A stretch of 64,000 bases of DNA, from NCBI GenBank assembly GCA_029263395.1, contig JAJCXO010000263.1:124001-188000 (forward strand), read 5' to 3'. Both the position numbers and the translations under genes were made by a program. Positions 18,773-26,280 of the stretch are shown in pieces; position 1 is the first letter of the stretch, and the number at the start of each line of letters is the position of its first letter. The DNA comes from Acidobacteriota bacterium (GTDB taxonomy: Bacteria; Acidobacteriota; Thermoanaerobaculia; Multivoradales; J023). Under the pieces are notes generated by a model, which was not told where the DNA came from, made no database searches, and saw nothing but the letters and a program-made list of their open reading frames with translations.

Positions 18773-20815
18773 ATGTATCCGCCCAAAGTCCCTCTCTTGG
18801 CAATGGCACTCCTTTTACTTGTCGCTCTGGCGACACCCTCGTCGAGTCTTGCACAGTCAGTGATCTGGAGTGACGTCTCGGAAGTTGATACACCGATCAC
18901 AGGCGAACGTTGGATCGAAGCGTCCAGCTACCGCGCGGTGGCGGTGGATCAAGCGGCTCTCGAAGCTGTGCTCGGTGCAGCGCCGCTCGAGAACAGCGCC
19001 AATGCGCAGGTCGCAAATATCATCCTAGAGCTGCCGCTACCGGGTGGCGAGTTCGGTCGATTTCGCATCGAAGAGTCGCCAATCATGGCGCCGGAACTAG
19101 CGGCAAAGTTCCCTGAGATCCGAACCTTCCGCGGCCAAGGGATTGATGATCCGGCAGCGACCACGCGTTTCGATCTTACGCCTGCTGGTTTCCACGCCAA
19201 AATCTCGTCGCCGTCCGGCAGCATCTACATAGATCCGATGAACCGCGGTGACGACATCCATCACATCAGCTATTGGACACGGGCCACGATCAATCCGTCA
19301 GCCTCCGAGTTTCGCTGTGGGGTCACTGGTGAGCCGGTGGCGGCCGAGCTGGGGCACTCGAGTGCTGCCAATCAGCGCGGCGGAACATTGCCCAACGGCG
19401 ACATGCTGAAGACCTACCGGACAGCCGTCGCTGCGACCGGCGAATACACGGCGTTCCATTCCGCTGGCGCTCCCACAGTGGCCGAGGGCCAGGCGGCAAT
19501 CGTGACAGCAATGAACCGGGTCAACGAAGTCTACGAGCGCGACTTGGCGATCCGTATGACATTGATTCCGAACAACAATCTGATTGTCTATACGAATGGT
19601 GGTACCGACCCGTACACCAACACCAATGGCGTTGCGATGTTGGGTCAGAACCAGACCAATCTCGACAACGTGATCGGTAGCGCCAACTACGATATTGGGC
19701 ACGTCTTCTCCACCGGCGGCGGTGGTGTTGCCTCGCTCGGAGTGCCTTGCGTCAATGGCTCCAAGGCCCGTGGCGTGACCGGTCTCGGGTCGCCGACCGG
19801 CGATGTGTTCTGGATCGACTTTGTCGCTCACGAAATGGGTCATCAATGGGACGGCAACCACACCTTCAATGGCACCGCCGGCAACTGTGCCGGGGGTAAC
19901 CGCAACGGTTCTACTGCCTACGAACCGGGCAGTGGCACAACCATTCAGGCTTATGCCGGCATCTGTGGCAGCCAGAACATTCAGCCGAACAGTGACGATC
20001 ACTTCCACGCCATCAGCTACCAGGAGATCGTCAACTACATCACGGCTGGCTCCGGCAACAGCTGTGACACACCCACTGCCACCGGCAATACCCCGCCGTC
20101 GGTGGAAGCAGGGCCGTCCTACACGATTCCAATCAACACACCGTTTGAGCTCTGTGGCTCAGCCACCGACCCGAACCTCGACACCCTGACCTATGGTTGG
20201 GAGCAGTTCAACCTGGGACCGGCCGGCGCTCCCAATTCGCCGGTGGGTGATGCGCCAATCTTTCGATCGTTCTCACCGGTCCTCTCCAACTGCCGCACCT
20301 TCCCGCAGCTCTCGGATCTGGCGAACAATACGCAGACCCTCGGCGAGATCCTACCCAGTTATGCACGTACCTTGACCTTCCGGTTGATGGTACGTGACAA
20401 CCGTGCGGGCGGCGGTGGCGTCGACTACGACTCGACTGACGTTGTGGTCTCCGATGTTGGGGACAACTTCCGGGTCACCGCACCGAACACCGCGGTTAGC
20501 TGGAACGGTCTGGATACCGAGACCGTAACCTGGGACGTTGCCGGCACCACCTCGGCGCCGATCAGCTGTAGTGAGGTCGATATCCTGTTCTCTGCAGACG
20601 GTGGCGCAACCTACACCGAGACGGCACTGCTCGGAACTCCTAACGACGGCAGCGAGGCCATCCAGGTGCCGGACGTCGACTCGACTCAGACCCGTCTCAA
20701 AGTGCAGTGCTCCGGCAACATCTTCTTTGATATCTCGAATGCCGACTTCACCGTCGACAGCACTGGGATCATCTTCGCGGACAGCTTCGAGAGCGGCGAC
20801 ACCTCCGCCTGGTAG
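18773..20815 (+). CDS. Secreted reprolysin-like metalloprotease with FESGDTSAW tail
   Basis: 680 aa from the ATG at 18773, selected because AGGAG lies eight bases upstream and a signal peptide follows (MALLLLVALATPSSSLAQ). The propeptide-like region runs to about residue 190. The catalytic motif VAHEMGHQWDGNH (HExxHxxxxxH) is near residue 356, matching the M12B reprolysin-like bacterial group, zinc dependent. After about 440 come fibronectin/cadherin-like beta domains (PPSVEAGPSYTIPINTPFEL; SDVGDNFRVTAPN). It ends in IIFADSFESGDTSAW. The same kind of tail ends the giant repeat protein at 53-57 kb, suggesting a shared export or surface-anchoring route. Substrate unknown. Confidence 0.9.
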   Translation: MYPPKVPLLAMALLLLVALATPSSSLAQSVIWSDVSEVDTPITGERWIEASSYRAVAVDQAALEAVLGAAPLENSANAQVANIILELPLPGGEFGRFRIEESPIMAPELAAKFPEIRTFRGQGIDDPAATTRFDLTPAGFHAKISSPSGSIYIDPMNRGDDIHHISYWTRATINPSASEFRCGVTGEPVAAELGHSSAANQRGGTLPNGDMLKTYRTAVAATGEYTAFHSAGAPTVAEGQAAIVTAMNRVNEVYERDLAIRMTLIPNNNLIVYTNGGTDPYTNTNGVAMLGQNQTNLDNVIGSANYDIGHVFSTGGGGVASLGVPCVNGSKARGVTGLGSPTGDVFWIDFVAHEMGHQWDGNHTFNGTAGNCAGGNRNGSTAYEPGSGTTIQAYAGICGSQNIQPNSDDHFHAISYQEIVNYITAGSGNSCDTPTATGNTPPSVEAGPSYTIPINTPFELCGSATDPNLDTLTYGWEQFNLGPAGAPNSPVGDAPIFRSFSPVLSNCRTFPQLSDLANNTQTLGEILPSYARTLTFRLMVRDNRAGGGGVDYDSTDVVVSDVGDNFRVTAPNTAVSWNGLDTETVTWDVAGTTSAPISCSEVDILFSADGGATYTETALLGTPNDGSEAIQVPDVDSTQTRLKVQCSGNIFFDISNADFTVDSTGIIFADSFESGDTSAW

Positions 20816-20834
20816 GACCGCTGTCTTAATCGGC

Positions 20835-20853
20835 GTGGGCTAAATCAGCCCAC
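20835..20853 (+). terminator. Hairpin downstream of the metalloprotease
   Basis: GTGGGCT-AAATC-AGCCCAC, a perfect 7-bp stem 20 bp after the stop codon. No T-tract, so termination is only possible. Confidence 0.45.
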
Positions 20854-20888
20854 ACCGGAACTCCGATCCCCTGGCTACCAGAGCCGAA

Positions 20889-21199
20889 ACCAACACCCAG
20901 GGTTTACCCCCTGGGCTACCGTGTTCCGCCCTACGGGCTCTGATCTTGGACTCCGAACTCTTGAGCCCGGAGGGCGCCATCCAGTTGCCTCGGGTGTCAA
21001 CCCGTGGCGGGGTGGGCGATGATCAACCCGGCATCCACACCACAACCAACACCCAGGGTTTACCCCCTGGGCTACCGTGTTCCGCCCTACGGGCTCTGAT
21101 CTTGGACTCCAAACTCTTGAGCCCGGAGGGCGCCATCCAGTTGCCTCGGGTGTCAACCCGTGGCGGCGCTGGCAATGATCAACCGGCATCCACACCACA
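20889..21199. repeat. Tandem duplication of a 156-bp non-coding unit
   Basis: Two nearly identical copies (about 20889-21044 and 21045-21199) starting ACCAACACCCAGGGTTTACC, with a few substitutions and a one-base deletion. Inside each unit are inverted segments CCAGGG..CCCTGG and GGGCTC..GAGCCC. A partial third start (CACAACCAACTTCGC) follows. Open frames through the unit have low-complexity translations and are probably spurious. It resembles a dispersed intergenic repeat rather than an insertion sequence, as no transposase is present. Confidence 0.85.
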
Positions 21200-21296
21200 A
21201 CCAACTTCGCGACAAAACGATACCGCCCAACTGTGCGGGCGTGCGGTCTAACGGGAAACGAAACCCCTGGCGGTAACACAGTACCCATCACCACAC

Positions 21297-21818
21297 CTAT
21301 GCCGCCGTGTTGCCGTCAGGGGTGTTGGCCGCTGAGGAGAGCGGGCGCAACCAACTGAGATCAACCGCCACGGGCTTAGCTGGCGGCTGGAGAAAGTCTT
21401 GGATATGAGCCCGTCGCGTTTCGATGACGTAGGCCCGTTCGAGCGTGTGGATAACGGTGTCGAGTCTCCTACGCCGGCCTACGCCCGAAATGCGCTCACG
21501 GCGTGCAATGGCGAGCTGTAGCAGCGCGAGAGTGGGCGGTGCCTGGTCACCGATGATCTGTTGAGGTGTTCGCCAGCCAACCCGCCGCCGCTCTATGGTG
21601 TCGAGCCCTGTGGCCGTGCTCGCCACGGTGGCCGCGAGTTGCTCATCCTCGATCCCCCACGACCGGGCGAACTGCAAGAGATCAGCACGGGCAGGGCTGG
21701 CCAGCCACGTCCTCACAGTGAAGCTCAAGAGAGCATCAGAGGGGCATTCGCTCGCCAGCGCTTCGAGGCTGGCGAGTAGAGCTTGCGTCGTTTCGGGGCT
21801 TGTGTTCCTGCTGTTCAC
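21297..21818 (-). CDS. Hypothetical protein, helical
   Basis: 173 aa from a GTG at 21818; no strong Shine-Dalgarno. No family recognised. The sequence is largely alpha-helical by composition, with arginine-rich segments (AIARRERISGVGRRRRLD) around residue 110 and no signal peptide or membrane helix. It ends right beside the 156-bp repeats and is divergent from the palindrome and TPR gene to its right. It could be a DNA- or RNA-binding accessory protein, but this is not supported beyond charge. Confidence 0.5.
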   Translation of the reverse strand: MNSRNTSPETTQALLASLEALASECPSDALLSFTVRTWLASPARADLLQFARSWGIEDEQLAATVASTATGLDTIERRRVGWRTPQQIIGDQAPPTLALLQLAIARRERISGVGRRRRLDTVIHTLERAYVIETRRAHIQDFLQPPAKPVAVDLSWLRPLSSAANTPDGNTAA

Positions 21819-21856
21819 GGTAGGGAAAAAGACTACCGAGAAGAGTCAAGGCGAAA

Positions 21857-21896
21857 CCATAAGAAATAGGCTACCGATCGGTAACCTATTTCTTAT
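21857..21896. promoter_or_regulatory. 40-bp near-perfect palindrome
   Basis: Arms CATAAGAAATAGGCTACCGA and TCGGTAACCTATTTCTTATG are reverse complements except for one base. Length and symmetry fit a cruciform or an operator for a dimer/tetramer. Its right half resembles the conserved element found 3' of the TPR genes at 23193-23229 and 63646-63681. It lies between the divergent hypothetical gene (21818) and the candidate peptide ORF/TPR gene. Confidence 0.8.
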
Positions 21897-21961
21897 GAAA
21901 ATGGTCAACCTTGACCACGCCGGCCGCAATTCAGCGCGCCGTGCTTTCAGGAGGTTATGCG

Positions 21962-22021
21962 ATGCACGTTACAACAGCGGTGCGATCAGGCCACGGTCCA
22001 GGGATTATCCCGTCCGGTTAG
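21962..22021 (+). CDS. Candidate 19-aa peptide ORF (MHVTTAVRSGHGPGIIPSG)
   Basis: A tiny ORF whose ATG follows a perfect AGGAGG (21949-21954) at seven bases, the best ribosome-binding site in this neighbourhood. The peptide MHVTTAVRSGHGPGIIPSG ends at TAG. About 10 bp downstream is a GC-rich stem (AGCGCGC near 22034 with GCGCGCT near 22055), then the TPR gene start at 22086. It might be a leader peptide for attenuation, a signalling peptide sensed by the TPR protein, or chance. No relatives recognised. Confidence 0.4.
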   Translation: MHVTTAVRSGHGPGIIPSG

Positions 22022-22032
22022 GGTAACAACGA

Positions 22033-22065
22033 GAGCGCGCAGGGGTTTCTCGGCGCGCTCGTTTG
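22033..22065 (+). terminator. GC-rich stem-loop between peptide ORF and TPR gene
   Basis: GAGCGCGC..GCGCGCTC-type stem with a loop of about 11 nt (AGGGGTTTCTCG), followed by GTTTGCGC. It could act as an attenuator or terminator of the tiny upstream ORF. The T-run is weak. Confidence 0.4.
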
Positions 22066-22085
22066 CGCTAATCTCTTGACTTGAT

Positions 22086-23183
22086 ATGAATCAATCTGAG
22101 GAGAGGGCCAAGAGATTGCTGCGGGAGATGTCGGATGATCCGGCAAGTCTTACTCGGCGTAAGGCTTACCACCGATCAACTTTTTTGCGGCTCTACATGG
22201 ATCACTGCGATGGATTGATATTTGATAACCCGCAGTACGCTCTACCTTGGGCAAGGGTCGCGCCGGATATTGCTCTACTGGTGCCGGCCGACAAGGACCA
22301 TGCTGAAGGTCTAGCGATGGCACACGCTGTATTGGGGGGTGCGCTGCGATCGGTAGGCAAACACGATCAGGCGGACGCCGAGTATCAGATCGCACTGAGA
22401 ATTGGCGATTCCGATGCCGTCTCCCTCGATGTGAGAGCAGAGATAACTAGTAGATTCGCGATGTTGCGAGCTTGTCAACAAAGACTGGATGAAGCCCTTG
22501 ACCTAGCAAGTACAGCTGTCGCTCACTATAGGGGCCATAAGCACGCGAAGTTGGCGGAGGCTCTTGCTAGGCTGGGCTATGTGCTTATTGTGCGTGGCGC
22601 GTACGATGAGTCCATATACGTAACCGGCGAAGCTCTAGAACTATCAGAGCCGAGACTTTCGGCGAGGTCTGCTCGCGTACACCATACCGCTACACATAAC
22701 CTCGCTTGGGCCGCGCTCAACACATCGTCTGTGGGTGTGCTCCGCGATGGACTGATACAAGTGAGAACAGCCCGCAAGTTGCTGAGGTCTCACTGTGATG
22801 GAGTCCCTCGTCATAAACTGGGTTGGCTTGAGGGTCTTTTGTGGTGGGCGCTAGATATGCATCCTCGTGCAATTACCGCGCTCGCATCGGCGCGTCGAGG
22901 ATTTTTGCGGTTAGCTCTACCCTTCGAAATAGTACTAGTCTCGATCGACCTCGCGGCAATGCACGCCTACTTCCGAGACTATGAACAGGCGTCGATCATT
23001 GCGGCTGGTGCGTTTGAGTATGTCGAGGTGTTGAAGTCAGACCGCGAAGCCATCGCCGTACTCAAGGTTTGGCTTGACGCGATCCAAGCGGGCGAGCTGA
23101 CCGAGGCGATATCGACGACGACTCGCCAGATGATCGAGACACGTATAGGCCCAGGTGGCTGCTGCCGATCGCGGAAGAACTAA
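22086..23183 (+). CDS. Soluble TPR protein with GPGGCC C-terminus
   Basis: 365 aa, no signal peptide, no membrane segment and no helix-turn-helix that I can see. Helical repeats of TPR type run from about residue 75 to 330 (LAMAHAVLGGALRSVGKHDQ; LAEALARLGYVLIVRGAYDE; LEGLLWWALDMHPRAI). The family resembles soluble TPR regulators I associate with Acidobacteriota. It ends in TRQMIETRIGPGGCCRSRKN, and a truncated relative at 63391-63633 shares this tail. No clear Shine-Dalgarno precedes the ATG, though the reading frame is conserved from there. A peptide-sensing role is a hypothesis based on the TPR fold and the tiny ORF upstream. Confidence 0.75.
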   Translation: MNQSEERAKRLLREMSDDPASLTRRKAYHRSTFLRLYMDHCDGLIFDNPQYALPWARVAPDIALLVPADKDHAEGLAMAHAVLGGALRSVGKHDQADAEYQIALRIGDSDAVSLDVRAEITSRFAMLRACQQRLDEALDLASTAVAHYRGHKHAKLAEALARLGYVLIVRGAYDESIYVTGEALELSEPRLSARSARVHHTATHNLAWAALNTSSVGVLRDGLIQVRTARKLLRSHCDGVPRHKLGWLEGLLWWALDMHPRAITALASARRGFLRLALPFEIVLVSIDLAAMHAYFRDYEQASIIAAGAFEYVEVLKSDREAIAVLKVWLDAIQAGELTEAISTTTRQMIETRIGPGGCCRSRKN

Positions 23184-23192
23184 AGTCGACAT

Positions 23193-23229
23193 TCCTACCG
23201 GTAGGTAAGCGATTTCTCGTAGAAACGCC
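23193..23229. promoter_or_regulatory. Conserved 3' element of the TPR gene, copy 1
   Basis: TCCTACCGGTAGGTAAGCG followed by ATTTCTCGTAGAAACGCC. A closely related sequence follows the truncated paralogue at 63646-63681, even though the 10-30 bp between stop codon and element differ. The core CCTACCGGTAGG is a perfect palindrome. Function unknown: it could be a protein-binding site, a recombination site or an RNA element. Confidence 0.7.
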
Positions 23230-23302
23230 CTATTTGCATATCGTACAGTCGTTATATCCAATCAATATTGACCCCTTGAAAGGGGTCAAAGGAGAAACGA
23301 CT

Positions 23303-23992
23303 ATGCGTAGATTAGTAGTGCTGACGGCTGTCTTTTCATTTCTGGCTGCTGCAACACCGGCCGACGGTGCAACGTTGTCACGCTGCGGTAGCACCTACGA
23401 CTGTTTGTGTATCAGTTGGAATTCAGGCTTTGAGATCCGGTGTCCAATTGGTCCAGATCCCTTCGATACAACAGTAGCGAGAAATCCGAACCCAGAGCCC
23501 GGTAGAAATCCAGGTGCGGGGCCGCGTGGGTCAGGTGGTGGCCATCCGGGTACCTCATTTCTAGCCGATCAAACGTTTAAGTTGAACGCCGCAAAGCGCA
23601 AAGCTCTCAAGCGCGGCGCTCTTTCGCCGCTAAAACCTCTCAAGGATCCAGACTACGAACCCACTGACTGTATGATGCTTTTTGCTGGACTCGAAGTGAG
23701 CCATAGTGGGAAATGGCTACTCAACAACTTCATTATTTTTAGGAATGGTGAGGGCGTATCGTCAGGGTCAGAGGTACCCTGTAGCGCAGGTAACTCGGCC
23801 TGGACTGTCTCTCCCGGATCGCGGTATCCTTACGTGTTCTTGTGTGATTCGTTTTTTAACCTCACACAAGCGCAAGCGGCACGAAAGCTCGTACACGAGG
23901 CGCTCCATGTTGCGGGACAATTTGAGCTGACCGCAGGCATCACGCCGGCAGAGATTGACGGTCTCGTTTCAAGTAGCTGCTCAGGATTCTAA
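23303..23992 (+). CDS. Secreted cysteine-rich HExxH protein (putative zinc peptidase)
   Basis: 229 aa from the ATG at 23303, preceded by AAAGGAGAAACG; the longer frame from 23234 lacks a good start. Signal peptide MRRLVVLTAVFSFLAAATPADG. The middle is Pro/Gly-rich (PNPEPGRNPGAGPRGSGG). Near the C-terminus KLVHEALHVAGQFE gives HExxHxxGxxE, a possible three-ligand zinc site, followed by ITPAEIDGLVSSSC, a pattern I associate with small bacterial extracellular HEALH proteins. About nine cysteines suggest disulfides. Just downstream of the TPR gene and 2 bp before the next exported TPR gene. Activity is not established. Confidence 0.75.
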   Translation: MRRLVVLTAVFSFLAAATPADGATLSRCGSTYDCLCISWNSGFEIRCPIGPDPFDTTVARNPNPEPGRNPGAGPRGSGGGHPGTSFLADQTFKLNAAKRKALKRGALSPLKPLKDPDYEPTDCMMLFAGLEVSHSGKWLLNNFIIFRNGEGVSSGSEVPCSAGNSAWTVSPGSRYPYVFLCDSFFNLTQAQAARKLVHEALHVAGQFELTAGITPAEIDGLVSSSCSGF

Positions 23993-23994
23993 TT

Positions 23995-24660
23995 ATGAGA
24001 AAAATCATCACACTGTTATTGTTGGGGCTGGCTTTCTCTGCCGTGGCTGGCGAGCCTACAGCCGTTACTCAATCAGACCCATCCGAGCTAGAGCCCTATC
24101 GAGCAAGCATCATTGCTGCAATGGATGCGGCGACGAGAGAAGGTACCGACGAGGCGACCATCGTAGAGCTTGACACGCTTGGATCTAGTCATCTTGTTGA
24201 CCTAACCGACCGTCGAGCCCTGCTAGAGATGGCGCTCGAAAAGAAGCGCAAGCGATACGGAGAACGATCGGCAGAAGTCGCCGAGACGATGATGCTCTTG
24301 GCTGAGGTAGTCGACAGAGAAACGGCTCTGGAGTTTCCAGATGATCGAGATATCGCGAAACGGATCAAACCCGGCTGGGCTATCCGTCATGAAGCGAGGG
24401 GAATATTCGCCGAGAACTATGGCGATGTCTCTTGTGAAGTCGGCCACGTCGATATCTTGATTGGGCTCACTCATGAGCTGAACGGCGACCCACACAAGGC
24501 CGAACGACTTTATCGTTCGGTTATCGAGGCATGCCCGCCAATCGAGGAGATGCCCGAAACATCAGAGCCTAACGCCGGCTGGAATGCCGAGGCGATGTTG
24601 GCCGAACTCCTACAAAAGCAAGAGCGATATGCCGAGCTAGAGGCTATCGAAGGGTACTAA
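23995..24660 (+). CDS. Exported TPR-like protein
   Basis: 221 aa with signal peptide MRKIITLLLLGLAFSAVAG. The body is helical with TPR-like character (AERLYRSVIEACPP; AEAMLAELLQKQERYAELEA). It is a diverged paralogue of the next gene: both share a CEVG motif followed by a helix pair, KAE(R/K)LYR, and an AxMLAELLxKQ segment near the end. Starts 2 bp after the HExxH gene's stop, so co-translation is likely. Probably periplasmic or secreted; partner unknown. Confidence 0.7.
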   Translation: MRKIITLLLLGLAFSAVAGEPTAVTQSDPSELEPYRASIIAAMDAATREGTDEATIVELDTLGSSHLVDLTDRRALLEMALEKKRKRYGERSAEVAETMMLLAEVVDRETALEFPDDRDIAKRIKPGWAIRHEARGIFAENYGDVSCEVGHVDILIGLTHELNGDPHKAERLYRSVIEACPPIEEMPETSEPNAGWNAEAMLAELLQKQERYAELEAIEGY

Positions 24661-24685
24661 AAGAGATTCAATCCCGTAGGATCGT

Positions 24686-24708
24686 CCCCGTTTGGCGGTT
24701 CCACGGGG
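24686..24708 (+). terminator. Hairpin between the two exported TPR genes
   Basis: CCCCGT and ACGGGG pair around an 11-nt loop. Could be a partial terminator or processing site. No T-tract. Confidence 0.4.
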
Positions 24709-24755
24709 CCTAAACGGACCTGGAAGACCAACAACGCAGCGAAGGTGAAACAAGC

Positions 24756-25547
24756 ATGCGGGCTTTAATCCGATCTTTCGTCACCGTGGTCACTCTGTCT
24801 CTGTGTTTGCCCCTGGCGGCGGATGAGATCGAGAGCAGTCATCCCGAATGGGATGCCTTGATGAAAGAAGCAAAAAGACTGTGGGCCGTTGGGGATTTTG
24901 AAGCTGGCAACGGCAACCTGCTGCTAGCCGTCGAGCTTGCTCTCGACTCAGCCGAGCCGCTAACGCTTGCGCGGTCGCTCGACATGGCGGCGCGGGCTGT
25001 CAGTGACTCCAAGGAACAAATGAGGCTTCTTCTACAAGCCTACGAGATCAAAGAGAGTGCCCGAGGTCCGCGCTATGTGGGCCTGGCTGACACCCTGATT
25101 CTGATGGGCGGCACGGCTAGCACACTCGCCTATAAGAGGCGCGAGGATGGCAGCGACCCGGACCCGAGTACGTATGTCCCAGCGGCTCAAAAGTTGTATT
25201 CTCAAGCCCGCGCCATTTTGTTGGAGGAATACGGCGAAGGGTGCGAGGTGGGTCGTGCTGAAGGTTTGCTTGCTGGCTGTCTGGAATCTCTCGGTGATGT
25301 CGGCAAAGCCGAAAAACTCTATCGAAAGATTCTCGACTATTGCCCAGTCGATCCAGCAGACGCGGACTGGGAACAAGCGGGCACGTCGGCGGCCGTGATG
25401 TTGGCCGAGCTGCTTCGGAAGCAAGGGCGCGAAGCTGAGGTTGCCGAGCTGCCCGAGCTACCGTCTGGCCCCGGCCGAGACTATGGCGAGCCCAGCCCCG
25501 GCTATGAGGCCCCGTCGGATGTGTTTCTAATGCCCACTGACGGGTAG
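24756..25547 (+). CDS. Exported TPR protein, paralogue of the preceding gene
   Basis: 263 aa. Signal peptide MRALIRSFVTVVTLSLCLPLAA. TPR-like helices include WDALMKEAKRLWAVGDFEAG, AQKLYSQARAILLEEYGEG and AEKLYRKILDYCP, ending with MLAELLRKQGREAEVAELPE and an acidic, Pro/Gly-rich tail. Same architecture as the gene at 23995. Together with the HExxH protein these form a small set of exported products downstream of the cytoplasmic TPR gene. Specific role unknown. Confidence 0.7.
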   Translation: MRALIRSFVTVVTLSLCLPLAADEIESSHPEWDALMKEAKRLWAVGDFEAGNGNLLLAVELALDSAEPLTLARSLDMAARAVSDSKEQMRLLLQAYEIKESARGPRYVGLADTLILMGGTASTLAYKRREDGSDPDPSTYVPAAQKLYSQARAILLEEYGEGCEVGRAEGLLAGCLESLGDVGKAEKLYRKILDYCPVDPADADWEQAGTSAAVMLAELLRKQGREAEVAELPELPSGPGRDYGEPSPGYEAPSDVFLMPTDG

Positions 25548-25649
25548 CGGGTCCGGCGAAGCAAGTCGATTCCGCGGGACGGACCCGCAAAGTACTTCGG
25601 TTTTGTCCACTGTCACGATGCCAAGCCGCGCCGTCGACTCTTCGAAGTT

Positions 25650-25948
25650 TTGGCATCTGCATTCCCTGCGAGGCGCTGCATGAGATCGAAGACCTCGAGT
25701 GTTCCGTCGAGGAGTTTGGGGACACGTATCCAAAAGGGAGAAAACTCGAGCAGGCGGTCCGTGAATTTCGGACCTACATCGAGAAAAACGGCCGACTGAC
25801 CCCAAACTACGGCGAACGCTGGCGACACGGCGACGCCATCTCGACGGCTTTTGTTGAGTCGAGCGTCAACGCCGTGGTCAACAAGCGATTCCGCAAAAGG
25901 CAGCAGATGCAGTGGTCGAAGCGAGGAGGTTCACCGCCAGTGTCCTAG
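25650..25948 (+). pseudogene. Transposase C-terminal remnant
   Basis: From 25682 to a TAG at 25948 the plus strand encodes EIEDLECSVEEFGDTYPKGR, then REFRTYIEKNGRLTPNYGER, then ISTAFVESSVNAVVNKRFRK and RQQMQWSKRGG. This matches the conserved end of transposases of the ISKra4-like type (assignment from memory). The upstream part is in another frame with stops (SKFWHLHS near 25644), and the expected ending after KRG is lost. Clearly non-functional. Marks past mobile-element activity beside the palindrome array. Confidence 0.75.
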
Positions 25949-26112
25949 GCTCCGCGTGGACAAATTTAGCTCTCTGGGTTGAAAAGCCTAAATCTGTCGC
26001 AAGAAATAGACTTTTTATCCCTGGAGGGTTCTGAAGTGGCCGAGATCTCGAATCAGCTACCCGGTTTCAGGCCTTACACACACTTTTGTACCTCATAAGC
26101 GCCAGATCGGCC

Positions 26113-26280
26113 GATGGCCGATCGATTTTCGCGTGGCACAGCGATCAGCCATGGGATGGCCGATCAATTTTCGCGTGGCACAGCAATTAGCCATTGGATG
26201 GCCGATCGATTTTAGCGTGGCACAGCGATCAGCCATTGGATGGCCGATCGATTTTTGCGTGGCACAGCGATCAGCCATCG
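26113..26280. repeat. 42-bp tandem repeat, four copies (array A)
   Basis: Four units of GATGGCCGATCGATTTTCGC plus GTGGCACAGCGATCAGCCAT plus two bases, each 42 bp, with only a few substitutions. At each unit boundary GATCAGCCAT-TGG-ATGGCCGATC forms a palindrome, centred near 26154, 26196 and 26238. The unit continues in phase into array B. Open frames on both strands exist because 42 is divisible by three, but they carry no ribosome-binding site and are not considered genes. Confidence 0.9.

Noticed and set aside
20875-21294. A 139-codon minus-strand gene through the 156-bp repeats
   Set aside because: It encodes the repeated non-coding unit and has no start signal.
26113-26280. Calling array A a CRISPR
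   Set aside because: The units are contiguous 42-bp repeats without unique spacers, the palindromes vary, and no cas genes are present. The true CRISPR at 63796 has 29-bp repeats and 32-bp spacers.
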